Positions 42,701 through 48,960 of a stretch of DNA of 64,000 nt are shown here, piece after piece; position 1 is the stretch's first letter; every line of letters starts with the position of its first letter. The notes under the pieces were generated by a model, which was not told the DNA's origin, did not search any database, and saw only the letters and a list, made by a program, of their open reading frames with translations. A program made the translations under genes and the position numbers. The stretch is from Agelas oroides (Eukaryota > Porifera > Demospongiae > Agelasida > Agelasidae): positions 3,285,204 to 3,349,203 of the forward strand of contig OX422184.1 of assembly GCA_949130485.1 (NCBI GenBank), written 5' to 3'.

Positions 42701-43262
42701 ATTTTCTGACGCTTTCTTGGTTTACTGACTTTGACCATCTGTTCCACCAGCTACCAACATGTACCACAACCAGCTACTGCAGAGCTGGGCTCACTACATG
42801 CACCTGAAAGCGATTCCTGCTCAACAACTCTCCAGAAACCAGCAACAACTTCTCGCACAGCAACAACAGTATCTCGCCAGGGCTCAGCAAGCATTATTAA
42901 TGCAGGGCCATCCCTTCTTGCAGGCTACCATGGGGTTGCAGATTCGACCTGGAATGATTGGTGTAGGCATCGGACACTCAACTGCTATGCACAGTGGTAC
43001 AACCCCTTCAGGAATCTTAGGCCACTCACCTCATGCCAATAACGGCGGAAGTTCAGTCCAAGCCAGTGCAATACCAGTATCAGGACAGATTGGTGTAACA
43101 ATACCGTCATCAACAGCTAAACATGATCCAAATCTTAGCACTGATGAGAAAGCTTTGAATCAACCTGGGTCTTTGTACAGACTTGTAGAACAGAGTATGA
43201 GCAACAAGACTGAGTCAGTTGAATTTCAGAGAACTGCAAAGAAGAAACGTCCGTTGAACTGA
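9749..43262 (+). CDS. CNOT4: CNOT4, RING-RRM-CCCH E3 ubiquitin ligase of the CCR4-NOT complex
   Basis: Seventeen exons with GT-AG borders and matching phases: 9749-9784, 9869-9937, 14513-14578, 15019-15065, 15635-15724, 16952-17099, 18691-18791, 19157-19220, 19504-19571, 21122-21253, 35357-36609, 37776-37865, 38609-38845, 39397-39602, 40704-40827, 41175-41303 and 42751-43262. The total is 3372 nt, 1123 aa. Residues 13-56 form the C4C4 RING (CPLC, CAC, CRFC, CPHC). Residues 58-102 are the basic helix linker. The RRM is about 107-190 ([18 protein letters not shown]). A CCCH finger follows ([21 protein letters not shown]), then [18 protein letters not shown]. The conserved [19 protein letters not shown] lies at the exon 12/13 junction. 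The tail is Gln/Ser-rich and ends [12 protein letters not shown]4 ubiquitinates targets in mRNA decay and ribosome quality control. Exon 11 makes the protein far longer than vertebrate forms (about 575-713 aa). Intron 10 hosts two antisense genes. Confidence 0.93.
10670..10920. repeat. Direct duplication in CNOT4 intron 2
   Basis: The stretch GTAGAGGCTCC...CCATGTGAAGCTTAGCCTG occurs near 10702-10752 and again near 10867-10917. Just upstream (10505-10660) is a palindrome-rich stretch with repeated GCTAGCAGAT/ATCTGCTAG motifs. No gene is seen here. Confidence 0.7.
11098..11180. repeat. Dispersed repeat shared with 1040-1137
   Basis: TTGATCTTTCTTTGTTCTCT, then AACCCCACCCCCTAACAA, then TTGTTGGCAAACCTGGACAT are found in both places. 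At 1040-1137 it sits immediately before the hAT-like element. Its class is unknown. Confidence 0.75.
11846..12267. mobile_element. Foldback Mutator-like MITE with 9-bp TSD, CNOT4 intron 2
   Basis: The 422-bp element starts TAGCCTCGTTCCCAGGCC and ends with the inverted GGCCTGGGAACGAGGCTA. It is flanked by an exact 9-bp duplication CATGACTGC (11837-11845, 12268-12276). The arms are about 165 bp and nearly perfect, so the sequence can fold into a long hairpin with a loop of about 90 bp. A partial relative lies at 14205-14360. Confidence 0.92.
12722..13088. mobile_element. Older TAGCCTCGTTCCC element, CNOT4 intron 2
   Basis: It starts TAGCCTCGTTCCCAGTC and ends GGCCTGGGAACGAAGCTA, 367 bp. The sub-terminal TTTTTGATCGCTTGTAGTATGC is shared with the 19580-20190 element. 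The flanks do not show a clean TSD, consistent with age. Confidence 0.6.
15160..15634 (+). repeat. Long polypyrimidine tract abutting CNOT4 exon 5 acceptor
   Basis: About 470 bp of almost pure C/T (CCTCCCCTCTCTTCTCCT-like units) runs straight into the 3' splice site at 15633-15634. Long open frames in it are compositional artefacts. Confidence 0.95.
17100..17400. repeat. G-rich polypurine tract after CNOT4 exon 6 with duplicated donor site
   Basis: Runs of GGGGGAGG recur for about 300 bp. TGGAGCACAGGTAACCTGG, the exon 6 end plus its splice donor (17090-17108), is repeated at 17224-17242. A third diverged copy of the exon end (ACTGTCTGTAATGGAGCACT) lies near 17429-17448. The G runs could form G-quadruplexes on the transcript strand. 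Confidence 0.85.
17489..17960. mobile_element. Mutator-like MITE with 9-bp TSD, CNOT4 intron 6
   Basis: The 472-bp element starts TAGCCTCGTCCCCAGGC and ends GCCTGGGGACGAAGCTA. Its exact 9-bp flanks are GGGGAGGCA (17480-17488, 17961-17969). A tiny TAGCCTCGTTCCCATTTTC...CGGAACGAGTCTA hairpin is embedded at about 17765-17806. Confidence 0.88.
18437..18678. mobile_element. MITE with 5-bp TSD next to CNOT4 exon 7 acceptor
   Basis: The 242-bp element has inverted ends GCAAGAGCGCATAAGAA / TTCTTATGCGCTCTTGC and flanking TATCA duplications (18432-18436, 18679-18683). Only 12 bp separate its end from exon 7 (18691), so the element's CTCTTGC end lies where the polypyrimidine tract should be. Confidence 0.85.
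19305..19500 (+). repeat. Polypyrimidine tract abutting CNOT4 exon 9 acceptor
   Basis: About 195 bp of C/T-only sequence ends at the TTACCTCCTAG acceptor (19502-19503). Confidence 0.93.
19580..20190. mobile_element. Mutator-like MITE whose 9-bp TSD is the CNOT4 exon 9 splice donor
   Basis: The 611-bp element starts TAGCCTCGTTCCCAGGCC and ends GGCCTGGGAACGAGGCTA, with inverted arms of about 110 bp. The TSD GGTGAGTAC lies at 19571-19579 and 20191-20199. The first copy is the last exon base plus the donor of exon 9. Confidence 0.95.
20837..21021. mobile_element. MITE with ATACCGTATAG ends, CNOT4 intron 9
   Basis: 185 bp with inverted ends ATACCGTATAGCGGGAAAC / GTTTCCCTCTATACGGTAT. A related element with ATACCATAGATCGGGAAA ends lies at 35052-35232, and a partial relative at about 16420-16525. 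I associate this terminus with sponge genomes. Confidence 0.75.
21604..21837. mobile_element. TA-flanked MITE, family X copy 2
   Basis: 234 bp with ends TATAGATGTTTTTC / GGAAACCATCTATA. It lies at the left edge of duplication copy A and is colinear with the copy at 27898, so it predates the duplication. Confidence 0.75.
22036..22643. mobile_element. Mutator-like element with 9-bp TSD, only in duplication copy A
   Basis: The 608-bp element has ends TAGCCTCGTCCCCGGCGCG / CGCGCCGGGTACCAGGCTA and exact 9-bp flanks GCACCGGAT (22027-22035, 22644-22652). The interior minus strand has a short frame with [12 protein letters not shown] (about 22170-22352), a Cys-pair motif that looks gene-derived. It is possibly captured host sequence. 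Confidence 0.9.
23188..25216 (-). CDS. Unrecognised polytopic membrane protein with signal peptide (copy A)
   Basis: Two exons, 25216-24674 and 24408-23188, join in phase 0 with GTGAGT and CAG borders to give 587 aa. Residues 1-21 are a signal peptide ([18 protein letters not shown]). Residues 22-227 look extracellular, with scattered Cys and N-glycosylation sequons (NSS, NQT, NHT) and the motifs HNAFFPSN and [10 protein letters not shown]. About seven hydrophobic segments follow, near 229-256, 320-342, 349-376, 387-407, 410-436, 464-489 and 500-521. Four TTEPSS repeats sit between the first two. The tail has three 16-residue [16 protein letters not shown] repeats. I do not recognise the family. 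A sponge-restricted receptor or transporter-like protein is a guess. It is nested antisense in CNOT4 intron 10; copy B lies 5.6 kb away. Confidence 0.85.
23260..23397 (-). repeat. 48-bp coding minisatellite, three units
   Basis: It encodes the 16-residue [16 protein letters not shown] repeat in the C-terminal tail of copy A. Copy B has only one related, diverged unit. Confidence 0.9.
24094..24165 (-). repeat. 18-bp coding minisatellite, four units
   Basis: It encodes TTEPSS repeats between the first and second membrane segments of copy A. Copy B has about one unit plus a remnant. Confidence 0.9.
25632..25703. repeat. 24-bp tandem repeat, three units
   Basis: GAACTGCTACAAATTGGTTC followed by ACTG or ACGG occurs three times in a row upstream of the copy A gene. 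Confidence 0.93.
25757..26675. repeat. Minisatellite (ATTTATAAATGAGG) split by a TTAA insertion
   Basis: Irregular CCCATTTATAAATGAGGCT units lie at 25757-25829 and continue at 26561-26675 on the other side of the inserted 25830-26560 element. Confidence 0.8.
25830..26560. mobile_element. TTAA-flanked element in duplication copy A
   Basis: 731 bp between TTAA at 25826-25829 and 26561-26564, with inverted ends GGTGGTGGGGAA / TACCCGCCACC. A TTAA target fits piggyBac or Kolobok. No transposase frame seen. Confidence 0.7.
27898..28304. mobile_element. TA-flanked MITE, family X copy 3, interrupted
   Basis: It is colinear with the 21604-21837 copy but split by the palindromic insert at 27980-28173. 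The ends are eroded (CTAAGATGGTTT / ATTGACATCTATT). Confidence 0.7.
27980..28173. mobile_element. Palindromic TA-target MITE nested in family X copy 3
   Basis: 194 bp with ends CAGAGGTTTTCAGGTTACTT / AACATGAAAACCTCTG and arms of about 75 bp, flanked by TA (27978-27979, 28174-28175). The family X copy at 2541-2779 shows the uninterrupted site (GTGCTACATCAAGTCC). The pattern fits Tc1/mariner-type insertion. Confidence 0.9.
28798..31391 (-). pseudogene. Unrecognised polytopic membrane protein (copy B), frameshifted
   Basis: This is the paralogue of the 23188-25216 gene. Exon 1 is 31391-30851 and exon 2 is 29847-28798, with the same splice borders. The signal peptide, ectodomain ([18 protein letters not shown]) and about seven membrane segments all align. 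Exon 1 has one extra base near 30911-30916, in a G/A-rich run before the VCMGS stretch, which shifts the frame and stops it at 30879. Exon 2 is fully open for 349 codons. One TTEPSS unit remains and the tail repeats are reduced. The open second exon suggests a recent lesion, or a sequencing or assembly error rather than true decay. Confidence 0.75.
31598..31620. repeat. Poly(C) run
   Basis: Twenty-three consecutive C residues upstream of the copy B gene. Confidence 0.97.
31656..32247. mobile_element. TTAA-flanked element in duplication copy B
   Basis: 592 bp between TTAA at 31652-31655 and 32248-32251, with inverted ends GGTTACGGGATA / TATCCCGTAACC. Its ends differ from those of the TTAA element in copy A. 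A 115-codon frame inside has no recognisable domain. Confidence 0.8.
32251..34060. other. Intronic stretch without a supported gene
   Basis: It holds the tail of duplication copy B, a TACCCTAATCTCTCGAAAATAG repeat end near 32847 (related pieces lie near 42152 and 42530), and unremarkable sequence. Frames near 33174-33461 and 33601-33870 have no recognisable domain. Confidence 0.6.
34063..34450. repeat. 45-bp minisatellite, about nine units
   Basis: TACCAGCTCACTTGCAAGGG then AGAGTTCTTTCCTGGCCTGAAAAT repeats about nine times, the first units one base different in length. It is in CNOT4 intron 10. It is open in more than one frame on both strands because the unit is a multiple of three without stops. 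Confidence 0.95.
34897..34953. mobile_element. 57-bp Mutator-like micro-MITE with exact 9-bp TSD
   Basis: It starts TAGTCTCATTCCCAGACC and ends GGACTGGGAATGAGGCTA. The flanks are GACCAGAGG at 34888-34896 and 34954-34962. It is almost nothing but its two termini. Confidence 0.88.
35052..35232. mobile_element. MITE with ATACCATAGATCGGGAAA ends
   Basis: Inverted ends ATACCATAGATCGGGAAATT / TTTCCCGATCTGTGGTAA enclose an AT-rich interior. It is related to 20837-21021 and lies 124 bp upstream of CNOT4 exon 11. Confidence 0.7.
35357..36609 (+). other. CNOT4: CNOT4 exon 11: Ser/His-rich low-complexity domain, about 417 codons
   Basis: This exon alone supplies residues 275-691. It has SHSHSS and SHTSS repeats through the first two thirds, then a basic Ser/Arg/Lys stretch, poly-Gly (GGGGGGGG, twice), and an acidic [12 protein letters not shown] patch. 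The entry phase (GG + G) and exit phase (AAT G) fit exons 10 and 12 exactly. Mostly it looks intrinsically disordered; metal binding by the His runs or condensate formation is possible but not shown. Confidence 0.88.
36669..37239. mobile_element. Mutator-like element with 9-bp TSD, CNOT4 intron 11
   Basis: The 571-bp element has ends TAGCCTCGTTCCCAGGCTC / GAGCCTGGGAACGAGGCTA and exact 9-bp flanks ATACATTGT (36660-36668, 37240-37248). Sub-terminal CTGGTACACACTGTTTGCGC is shared with the 22036-22643 element, so these two form one subfamily. Confidence 0.92.
37439..37612. repeat. About 175-bp dispersed repeat, copy 1 (pair with 46463-46641)
   Basis: AATAGTTACATTCCCCAGAC and its inverted partner GTCTGGGGAATGTAACTAAT form a hairpin, followed by TTTGTTGGATG...GGTTGCTAAGCAACAT. 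The second copy is at 46463-46641. CA-rich microsatellites flank this one on both sides (37376-37438, 37613-37745). Confidence 0.85.
37958..38017. mobile_element. 60-bp Mutator-like micro-MITE, CNOT4 intron 12
   Basis: It starts TAGCCTCGTACCCAGGCTCC and ends GGAGCCTGGGTACGAAGCTA. GTCCATCT flanks both sides (8 bp, or 9 bp if one T of the terminus is counted as target). Confidence 0.82.
38891..39336. mobile_element. Degenerate TAGTCTCG element after CNOT4 exon 13
   Basis: It starts TAGTCTCGTCCCCAGACC and ends AAGGCCTGGGAACAAGACTA. The internal TTGCATACTGCAAGCGATCA matches the 19580-20190 family. No clean TSD. Confidence 0.6.
40919..41160 (+). repeat. Polypyrimidine tract before CNOT4 exon 16 acceptor
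   Basis: About 240 bp of nearly pure C/T ends 14 bases before the TTTGTTAG acceptor at 41173-41174. Confidence 0.93.
41511..41892. mobile_element. hAT-like MITE with 8-bp TSD, CNOT4 intron 16
   Basis: The 382-bp element has ends TAGGCTTGTGGCGATT / CCTCAAGCCTA and exact flanks GTATTCAG (41503-41510, 41893-41900). GGAATAATAGG and GAATAATCGG motifs near the ends echo the element at 1144. Confidence 0.88.
42152..42534. mobile_element. Probable TIR element (CTAATCTCTCGAAAATAGG family)
   Basis: The right end is the inverted form of TACCGTAATCTCTCGAAAAT and the left end is the diverged CTAATCTCCCGAAATACACC. A third end of this family occurs at about 32847. Borders are uncertain. Confidence 0.45.
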
Positions 43263-43435
43263 CCAATTCCATCACAGAGATCGGACGTGAATGAATTACT
43301 GAGAATGTACTAATATCAGATTATTTGTTGTTGTGATGAGTATTATTATTATTATTGCCTTGCAGAAATCATTGTGCTGTATATGTATGTACCTTTTCAT
43401 GCAGTGTTCGTCTCACAAGAGGTTAGGACGAGTGA

Positions 43436-43567
43436 CCATCTCCTCCCTCCCCTTCCCTCTTCTCTCCTCTCCTCTCCTTCCCTCTCCTCCCTTCCCTTCT
43501 CCCTCCCCTCTCCCTCCTCTCTCCCTCCCCTCTCCTCCCCTCCCCTCTCCTCCTCTATCCACTCCTA
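43436..43567 (+). repeat. Polypyrimidine tract downstream of CNOT4
   Basis: About 130 bp of C/T-only sequence lies 175 bp after the CNOT4 stop codon, possibly within the 3' UTR. Confidence 0.9.
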
Positions 43568-44008
43568 GAGATGCAATACATTAGGAAAAGATATAGGCTT
43601 TGTAACTATACTAGCTACCTCACTTCCACAATGGGAATGGCAAAAGTGCGCTGTGGTGTGGGTGTTCCTTTCAGCAATTTAATCATCATAGCAAAGCTAT
43701 CCTAAACTTGAGTGCAATGCAGATATTTTATTGGCTTCTGTGGTTGAGGTATGCATAAGAGTAGCATGGTATTGAGTCTTGTTCCAAGACGGAAGAGTTG
43801 GAACTGGAGACTGGGAACCAGGACTCGAGGTTATGTGTTGTGGGGGTGTGTATCCCCTCGATATTTCGTCACCTACCAGGCTACCTCAAGGAAACTTGAA
43901 CAGTGCTTACTGTGAACTGTGAGTGCTCTGTCCTTCTCATTAGCCACTGAACAGGCTGGGGCAGGTTAGTGAGTATCGATTTCTGACAACAGACTGATCA
44001 GTGAGACC

Positions 44009-45139
44009 ATGCCTAAAACCAAACAACAACGCAAAGGCAGTAGGCAAACTGTACCTTATGCTCGTGGATTCCATCCTCCCTCCCCCAAGAAACGCCTGGA
44101 GGCAGTCGGTAGTGGGCAGTTGGCAAGAGAGTATGATCCAACTAGTAACTTCTTCAAAGAAATCCCCAAACCGACATCCATTGATGACTGGCTTGCACAG
44201 TACAACGAAACAGGGCAAACATACAAGCAATTTCTCAGAGAATGTCCCTGGTTATCAAACAGAAAACTAAAGTACATCAAGAGCACTTTTGACCAATCTG
44301 GAAGTAGCTTGCCACAGAAATACCCTGGCGCGAAAATCTACCTCTTGCCTCTAGGAGAATTTGACAGTGTTTCAGCACCAGATTTCTCTGACCTAGCCGA
44401 GTATGCTCAGTTGTTTCTCTGTTTACCAGTGGAGGTCTTACCACCTGTTAAGCTTGATGTTGACAAGGACGTGGTGCACTGGGTGGATACGACTGAATCA
44501 AGAGAGTTGAGCAGACATGAGGGGGCAACTCGGAAGAGTAGGAGAACAGCAAGGTATCGATTAGATTCACGCTTTGATGACAAATCTGGCCATTACCAAC
44601 TCAATGTGAGTTCATTACTACTGAAGCTGAAACAGTGTATTCCCAACAATGCACTATGCCTGGTGGCCCTAACAATGGCAGATCTTTACGAAGCTTCAAC
44701 CGACCTCTTTGTTGCAGGAATGGCTGCCGGTAACCACCGTGTTGGTGTGTTCAGCTTTTGCAGATACAACCCAACTCTTACCTTCTCAACAGAATTCTGG
44801 CACCAGCTGTACAATACAGTTTCTATGCCAACTGAAGAACAGCGGAGACTTGTTCTCCAGAGAAGCTGCAAGCTACTGGTCCACGAGATATCCCACTTGC
44901 TGGGCATTGACCACTGCATCTGGTACTCCTGTTGTATGAATGGGTCTGGACACTTGTCTGAGGACTTTGAGCAGTCCATGCACTTGTGTCCAGTTGACCT
45001 GCACAAGCTACAAACTCTCTGCAACTTTGATGTGGTAGAAAGATACAAGACACTGCTGGTGTTTTTTGAGAAACACAAAATGGCTCCAGAAGCTCAGTGG
45101 GTCAGAAGCAGGATTGAGTTTATTACACAGTCTAAGTAG
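44009..45139 (+). CDS. AMZ2: Archaemetzincin (AMZ1/AMZ2-like) zinc metallopeptidase
   Basis: A single uninterrupted 376-codon frame starts at the first ATG. The C-terminal half holds HEISHLLGIDHC (residues 292-303), the HEXXHXXGXXH zinc site with catalytic Glu293, followed by WYSCCMNGSGH, the CXXXXC-X-M signature of archaemetzincins. The family normally ends this region in CPXC for a second zinc; here it reads CPVD (Asp330 in place of Cys), then LHKLQTLCNFDVVERYKTL, close to the vertebrate proteins as I recall them. Archaemetzincins are presumed soluble aminopeptidases of unclear physiological role. The N-terminus is basic. AATAAA follows 134 nt after the stop. The lack of introns, next to intron-rich genes, could mean retroposition or simple loss. 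AMZ1 and AMZ2 are not separable here. Confidence 0.92.
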   Translation: MPKTKQQRKGSRQTVPYARGFHPPSPKKRLEAVGSGQLAREYDPTSNFFKEIPKPTSIDDWLAQYNETGQTYKQFLRECPWLSNRKLKYIKSTFDQSGSSLPQKYPGAKIYLLPLGEFDSVSAPDFSDLAEYAQLFLCLPVEVLPPVKLDVDKDVVHWVDTTESRELSRHEGATRKSRRTARYRLDSRFDDKSGHYQLNVSSLLLKLKQCIPNNALCLVALTMADLYEASTDLFVAGMAAGNHRVGVFSFCRYNPTLTFSTEFWHQLYNTVSMPTEEQRRLVLQRSCKLLVHEISHLLGIDHCIWYSCCMNGSGHLSEDFEQSMHLCPVDLHKLQTLCNFDVVERYKTLLVFFEKHKMAPEAQWVRSRIEFITQSK

Positions 45140-45164
45140 CTTCTTTTTTTTCCATATAGATGAC

Positions 45165-45213
45165 TAGTCTTGGAACCAGACCCTCACATGCAGAGGGTCT
45201 GGTTCCAAGACTA
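45165..45213. mobile_element. 49-bp hairpin micro-MITE in the AMZ 3' UTR
   Basis: TAGTCTTGGAACCAGACCCT and its perfect inverted copy are separated by 7 bases. The flanks ATAGATGAC (45156-45164) and ATAGATGGC (45214-45222) are a 9-bp TSD with one mismatch. Confidence 0.85.
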
Positions 45214-45272
45214 ATAGATGGCTTATTGCAACCCAGATGCTGTACAATATGCATAGTCACAATAATAGACTT

Positions 45273-45278
45273 AATAAA
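45273..45278 (+). promoter_or_regulatory. Polyadenylation signal of the AMZ gene
   Basis: AATAAA on the coding strand, 134 nt after the stop codon and downstream of the hairpin element. Confidence 0.6.
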
Positions 45279-45766
45279 GAATGCATAGGGTGGTATTGTA
45301 CACTGTAGACACATGAAGCCGTCTCAGTTAATACCATGATACGAATGTTTGCTGAGAGATTTCAGTTATGGATGCAGGAAGGGCCTAGCTAGCTGCATGT
45401 ACTGTGAGCACACATGCACCAAAATATAGCTATGGTGTTTTGTGTAAGCATGCAAGTATAATGTAAGCTATCTTCATGTGGTATAGCAATGTAGCTTCAC
45501 TCCTAGGTTTTCTCACATGTTAACAACAAAAAAATAACAAAAAGCTGGATGAGTAGCCTGAGGACAAGGCTAAAAAAGAACACTAGTGATGTATATAGCC
45601 AGTAACTTGCATTACATGTAGATTTATAATTTCACTTTCATGACTTGTTCAGTACTTATGAAAGGTTTTCAACCTAAAAACTAACACATGCAGAGTGGTG
45701 CATGATGGAACAATCATGAACACATGCATGCAAAGTGTATAAATACCACTGTGTCCAATGTGTAAA

Positions 45767-46139
45767 TTAGTTTGGTTGAAATTTATTCAGTTCCGTCAAC
45801 ACATGAGACATTGTTGGTCGGTTGTCAGGGTGCTCTTGTATGCAAGCTGTGATCAGGCCATGCATGAACACCCACCTGTCTTGAACAGCTTCTATCATGT
45901 TAGGAAGCCTCTTCTCTAGTGGAAATTGTCCCATGGTCACTTCACACAAGAGAACTTCCATAGCTGTAGACATCTCCCTTTACAGTTTTGATGGATTCCT
46001 ATATCCGCTAGATTTCAGGGGGTGCATACACAGGTGTACCTGGTCCTGTCATTTTGGCCTCCATTGCAAGCTTTGCAGAGCCAAAATCTGAGAGCTTAGC
46101 TTTCCACTGGTTGTTGGGTTTAGCCTCCAAGAGAACATT
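45767..46139 (-). pseudogene. Truncated kinase C-terminal fragment
   Basis: The minus strand reads LLCEVTMGQFPLEKRLPNM, then IQEHPDNRPTMSHVLTELNK and a stop, nearly identical to the C-terminus of the kinase at 51310. Further upstream, to about 46139, the match continues at the DNA level (GAGCCAAAATCTGAGAGCTT, TTCCACTGGTTGTTGGGTTT) but with small indels that break the frame. The N-lobe, NHR domain and coiled coil are missing. A partial duplicate of the 51310-55714 gene. Confidence 0.88.
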
Positions 46140-46462
46140 TGTGGAAGGGAGGGGGTGGGGGGAAGAGTTGGAATAGGGGCAGAGAATAAGAGGGAGGAGA
46201 TGGGGGAGGGATAGAAGCTAGTGAGGTGAAGGGGGTGGATGAAGAAGGAATATGGAGGAAATGGAAGAAGCTAGGAGAAATCAACACAATCATCAATAAT
46301 TATCCACAAAAAAAAAAACCGATCATTTCTCACTTACTGCCTGCAATGAACTTGGTGGTTTGATTGTCTGAACTTGAACCTTCTGCTCTAAAGCTTGAAT
46401 CTCAAGACCCTTGTGTCCAACCAAAGAAATACAAATGTAAGCCACTTCTTGATGCAAACAAA

Positions 46463-46641
46463 TAATAGTTACATTCCCCAGACAGAGCAGCATGAGCCTG
46501 AACGCTGTCCCATCTGGGGAATGTAACTTATTTGTTGGATGTTACCCCTAGCAACCCACTGGCACGACGTACATCACCTCCACCCATTCCACTTCGAGTT
46601 ATTCAAGTTCAAAGATTTGGTTGCTAAGCAACATCCAACAA
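46463..46641. repeat. About 175-bp dispersed repeat, copy 2
   Basis: It matches 37439-37612 along its length, including the terminal hairpin (ACATTCCCCAGAC ... TGGGGAATGTAACTTATT) and the TTGGTTGCTAAGCAACAT end. Confidence 0.85.
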
Positions 46642-47347
46642 TTCAGTATACAACTGCTTACTACACATGGATATACAAATTGATATTCATGCTTGAGTAC
46701 ATGTAATACCCAACTGCATATAGCTATATAGTGCTCCAATCAAAAGCAGCTATTTGGATGGTAAAATGCAATATTTTCTAATTCAAATAAGCTTATGTCA
46801 TTAGCCTGTACTGAAATATCCATTCTAAGGCAACCTGGTACAAGATGTGGCAGTGTTGGACATGCATGTCTTCCATGATTAACAGTGTTGCCTCTACCAT
46901 AGCCTGATGCACTGTATAAACACTTCACCCATATTTGGTCATCTCAGTTGCATGCATTTTGTGTGACACATCAAAGGATGCTTCTAATTTGAATCGAAGT
47001 GTGGTTGAGAAACTTCTCCCTTTGTTCAATTAGCTTCTGAGTCAGAAGGCCTATTAATCTGGTGAGGTTTGGTGTTTCTTTGATCTTACACATCTGCCCC
47101 TGGAGGATTCCTTGGTTGCATGCATGGTTACAGTAGAAATGTCAGAAATGTAGCCAAATAGGTCTTCTGAATAAAGAGACTGGTTTAACTAAAGAAGAAG
47201 CACCTCAATGGCTGTCATAATCACTGGATTGGATTACTGGAATGGACTACTGGACTGGCCTTTTTTCACACTAATAATCATTTTATATGACCTATGACAA
47301 GATTTGCCTGCCTGAAGCTTTCTGACATGACCTATTGCCTCTCCTGC

Positions 47348-47398
47348 TAGCCTCGTACCCAAGCTCCTCCCCTGCAGAAGACCCTGGGTATGAGGCTA
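47348..47398. mobile_element. 51-bp Mutator-like micro-MITE
   Basis: Ends TAGCCTCGTACCCAAGCTCC / CCCTGGGTATGAGGCTA. The flanks TCTCCTGC and TCTCTTGC differ at one base. A lone terminus (AGGAACGAGGCTAG) follows near 47476-47489. Confidence 0.7.
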
Positions 47399-48069
47399 TC
47401 TCTTGCTATCTTGCCTTTTGTAACTATGTAAGTAACAATGTATTTTTCCTTGTAAACTGGATGGCGGCGAAGGACTAGGAACGAGGCTAGAATGAGGTAC
47501 ATGTACACACTGTCCACATTTTTCTGCAGCAAGTGCAATGCAGATGCCAGTATTTGTAATGTAGGCGTGGATTAGAGTCTCGGCTGCTTGGAACAGTAGC
47601 ACACGACGCTGGTGAAGCTTGGGTTGACAGGTTATATAGCTCCTGCTTGAGAAGAGTGATCATGCTCACTGCTGGTAGGTAGCTACCACACACAGTCAAG
47701 TATGCTTCACAATACGAGTGAGAATATGTAGGCAGCTACTTGACAGACTTTATCCTGCAAATCCTGCAAAGGTGTTGTATCCCTCGCATGTGAAGTGTTC
47801 AGGTGCCGACAATGTGATTATAGCAGTGACCTTTTATACTCTCTTTTGAATCGTACAAGTCCTAGACCCCAGAGCTGCGACAAACGTATGCCGATAGTTG
47901 CTAGAAACGCCGGTAATGTAGCAAAATAGGTCCTCTCAAAGAGAAACTAATTGAACTAAAGAAGAGCAAAGCTCTTGGACGGAATCTCAAGAAACATTCC
48001 TGGGACTTATGATAATGATACCACTTGGGTGCAACTGAGATGACCTATAAAGTACGGTTAAAGTAGCAC

Positions 48070-48260
48070 AATTTACCATTGTAATAGTGCAAAATGTCCC
48101 CCCCCCCCCCCCCCCCAAAAAAGTGGCCCCCTAGGACACTCTACACTAGTGTAAAGTGTCCCCCCTCAGTGAAAAGCCCCCCCCCCCCCCCCCCCCCCAT
48201 ATAGGACACTATGCACTAGTGTAAAGTGTCCCCTCTTCAGTGTAAAGAGCCCCATAGGTC
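48070..48260. repeat. Poly(C)-bearing duplicated stretch
   Basis: Two C runs of about 20 bases (near 48097-48116 and 48178-48199) each precede a related block with GGACACT(C/A)T(A/G)CACTAGTGT then AAAGTGTCCCC, so the stretch is an internal tandem duplication. Confidence 0.8.
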
Positions 48261-48471
48261 TATGTCTTGGGGGGATACTTTAAACTATAATTATAGCGTC
48301 CTTCCCAACATGCATGAAGTTGGCTGATCTGCCTTACCTGTGTGACAATCAAAGTGGCCATATAGCAGCTATATGACATTAAAGAGAAGCTTGTGCTTAA
48401 GAACAAAAGTATAAACATACATGAGATTGTATAATAGTTGTCAAATTCTAAGTAGCTATATATAGCACAAA

Positions 48472-48681
48472 CTACAAACTTAAATAGCTAATTACATTAT
48501 GAACAAAACCACAAAGAGTCCTTTGACTGTGTGAACACATCCTTGTCAATTCCCCTTCACACGCCATGTGAAACCATTCCTTGCATTGTGAGCACTGTAC
48601 TAGTGCCCGCAGGATTGAACGGTTTTTGCCCAAGGCTGGCGGCAAACACTCTGGGTCGATGCACAAAGAACCTAGATACAC
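48472..48681 (-). pseudogene. PHD-finger-like fragment of a probable transposon
   Basis: The minus frame reads LVQCSQCKEWFHMACEGEL preceded by LCIDPECLPP, the C-X2-C...W-F-H-X2-C core of a PHD finger without its last Cys pair in a full domain context. Related sequence near 4003-4110 makes it repetitive. Some eukaryotic transposon proteins end in such a finger; the exact type is not determined. Confidence 0.5.
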
Positions 48682-48960
48682 TACAAAGAGCTATACAAGT
48701 TAACAAAGGCCTATACAAAGAAAAAAGAACACACTAGAACAATACTATTGTTCACAGAACTAAAGAAGAAGCTCTTGGACGAAATTTCAAGAAACCTATT
48801 TTGGAAGCATTCCTGGGACTTCTAATAATAATACACTCAGGTGCAACTAAAAATACAGTTAAAGTAACCCAATATTTAGTCTGTAACTGAAGCAACCCCA
48901 CTCAGGTTAATTAAAACAACCCTCGACTTTTTCTAGCACCGTGTCAGTCATAAGAGCACT

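Larger units (their letters stand above)
46140..48960. other. Intergenic stretch, repeats only
   Basis: It contains the second copy of the 175-bp repeat (46463-46641), a micro-MITE (47348-47398), poly(C) elements (48070-48260) and a PHD-like fragment (48472-48681). No complete gene was recognised. Confidence 0.6.

Noticed and set aside
45767..45973. Small kinase-like gene
   Set aside because: It is only the C-terminal fragment of the 51310 kinase with broken frame upstream, so it is listed as a pseudogene.
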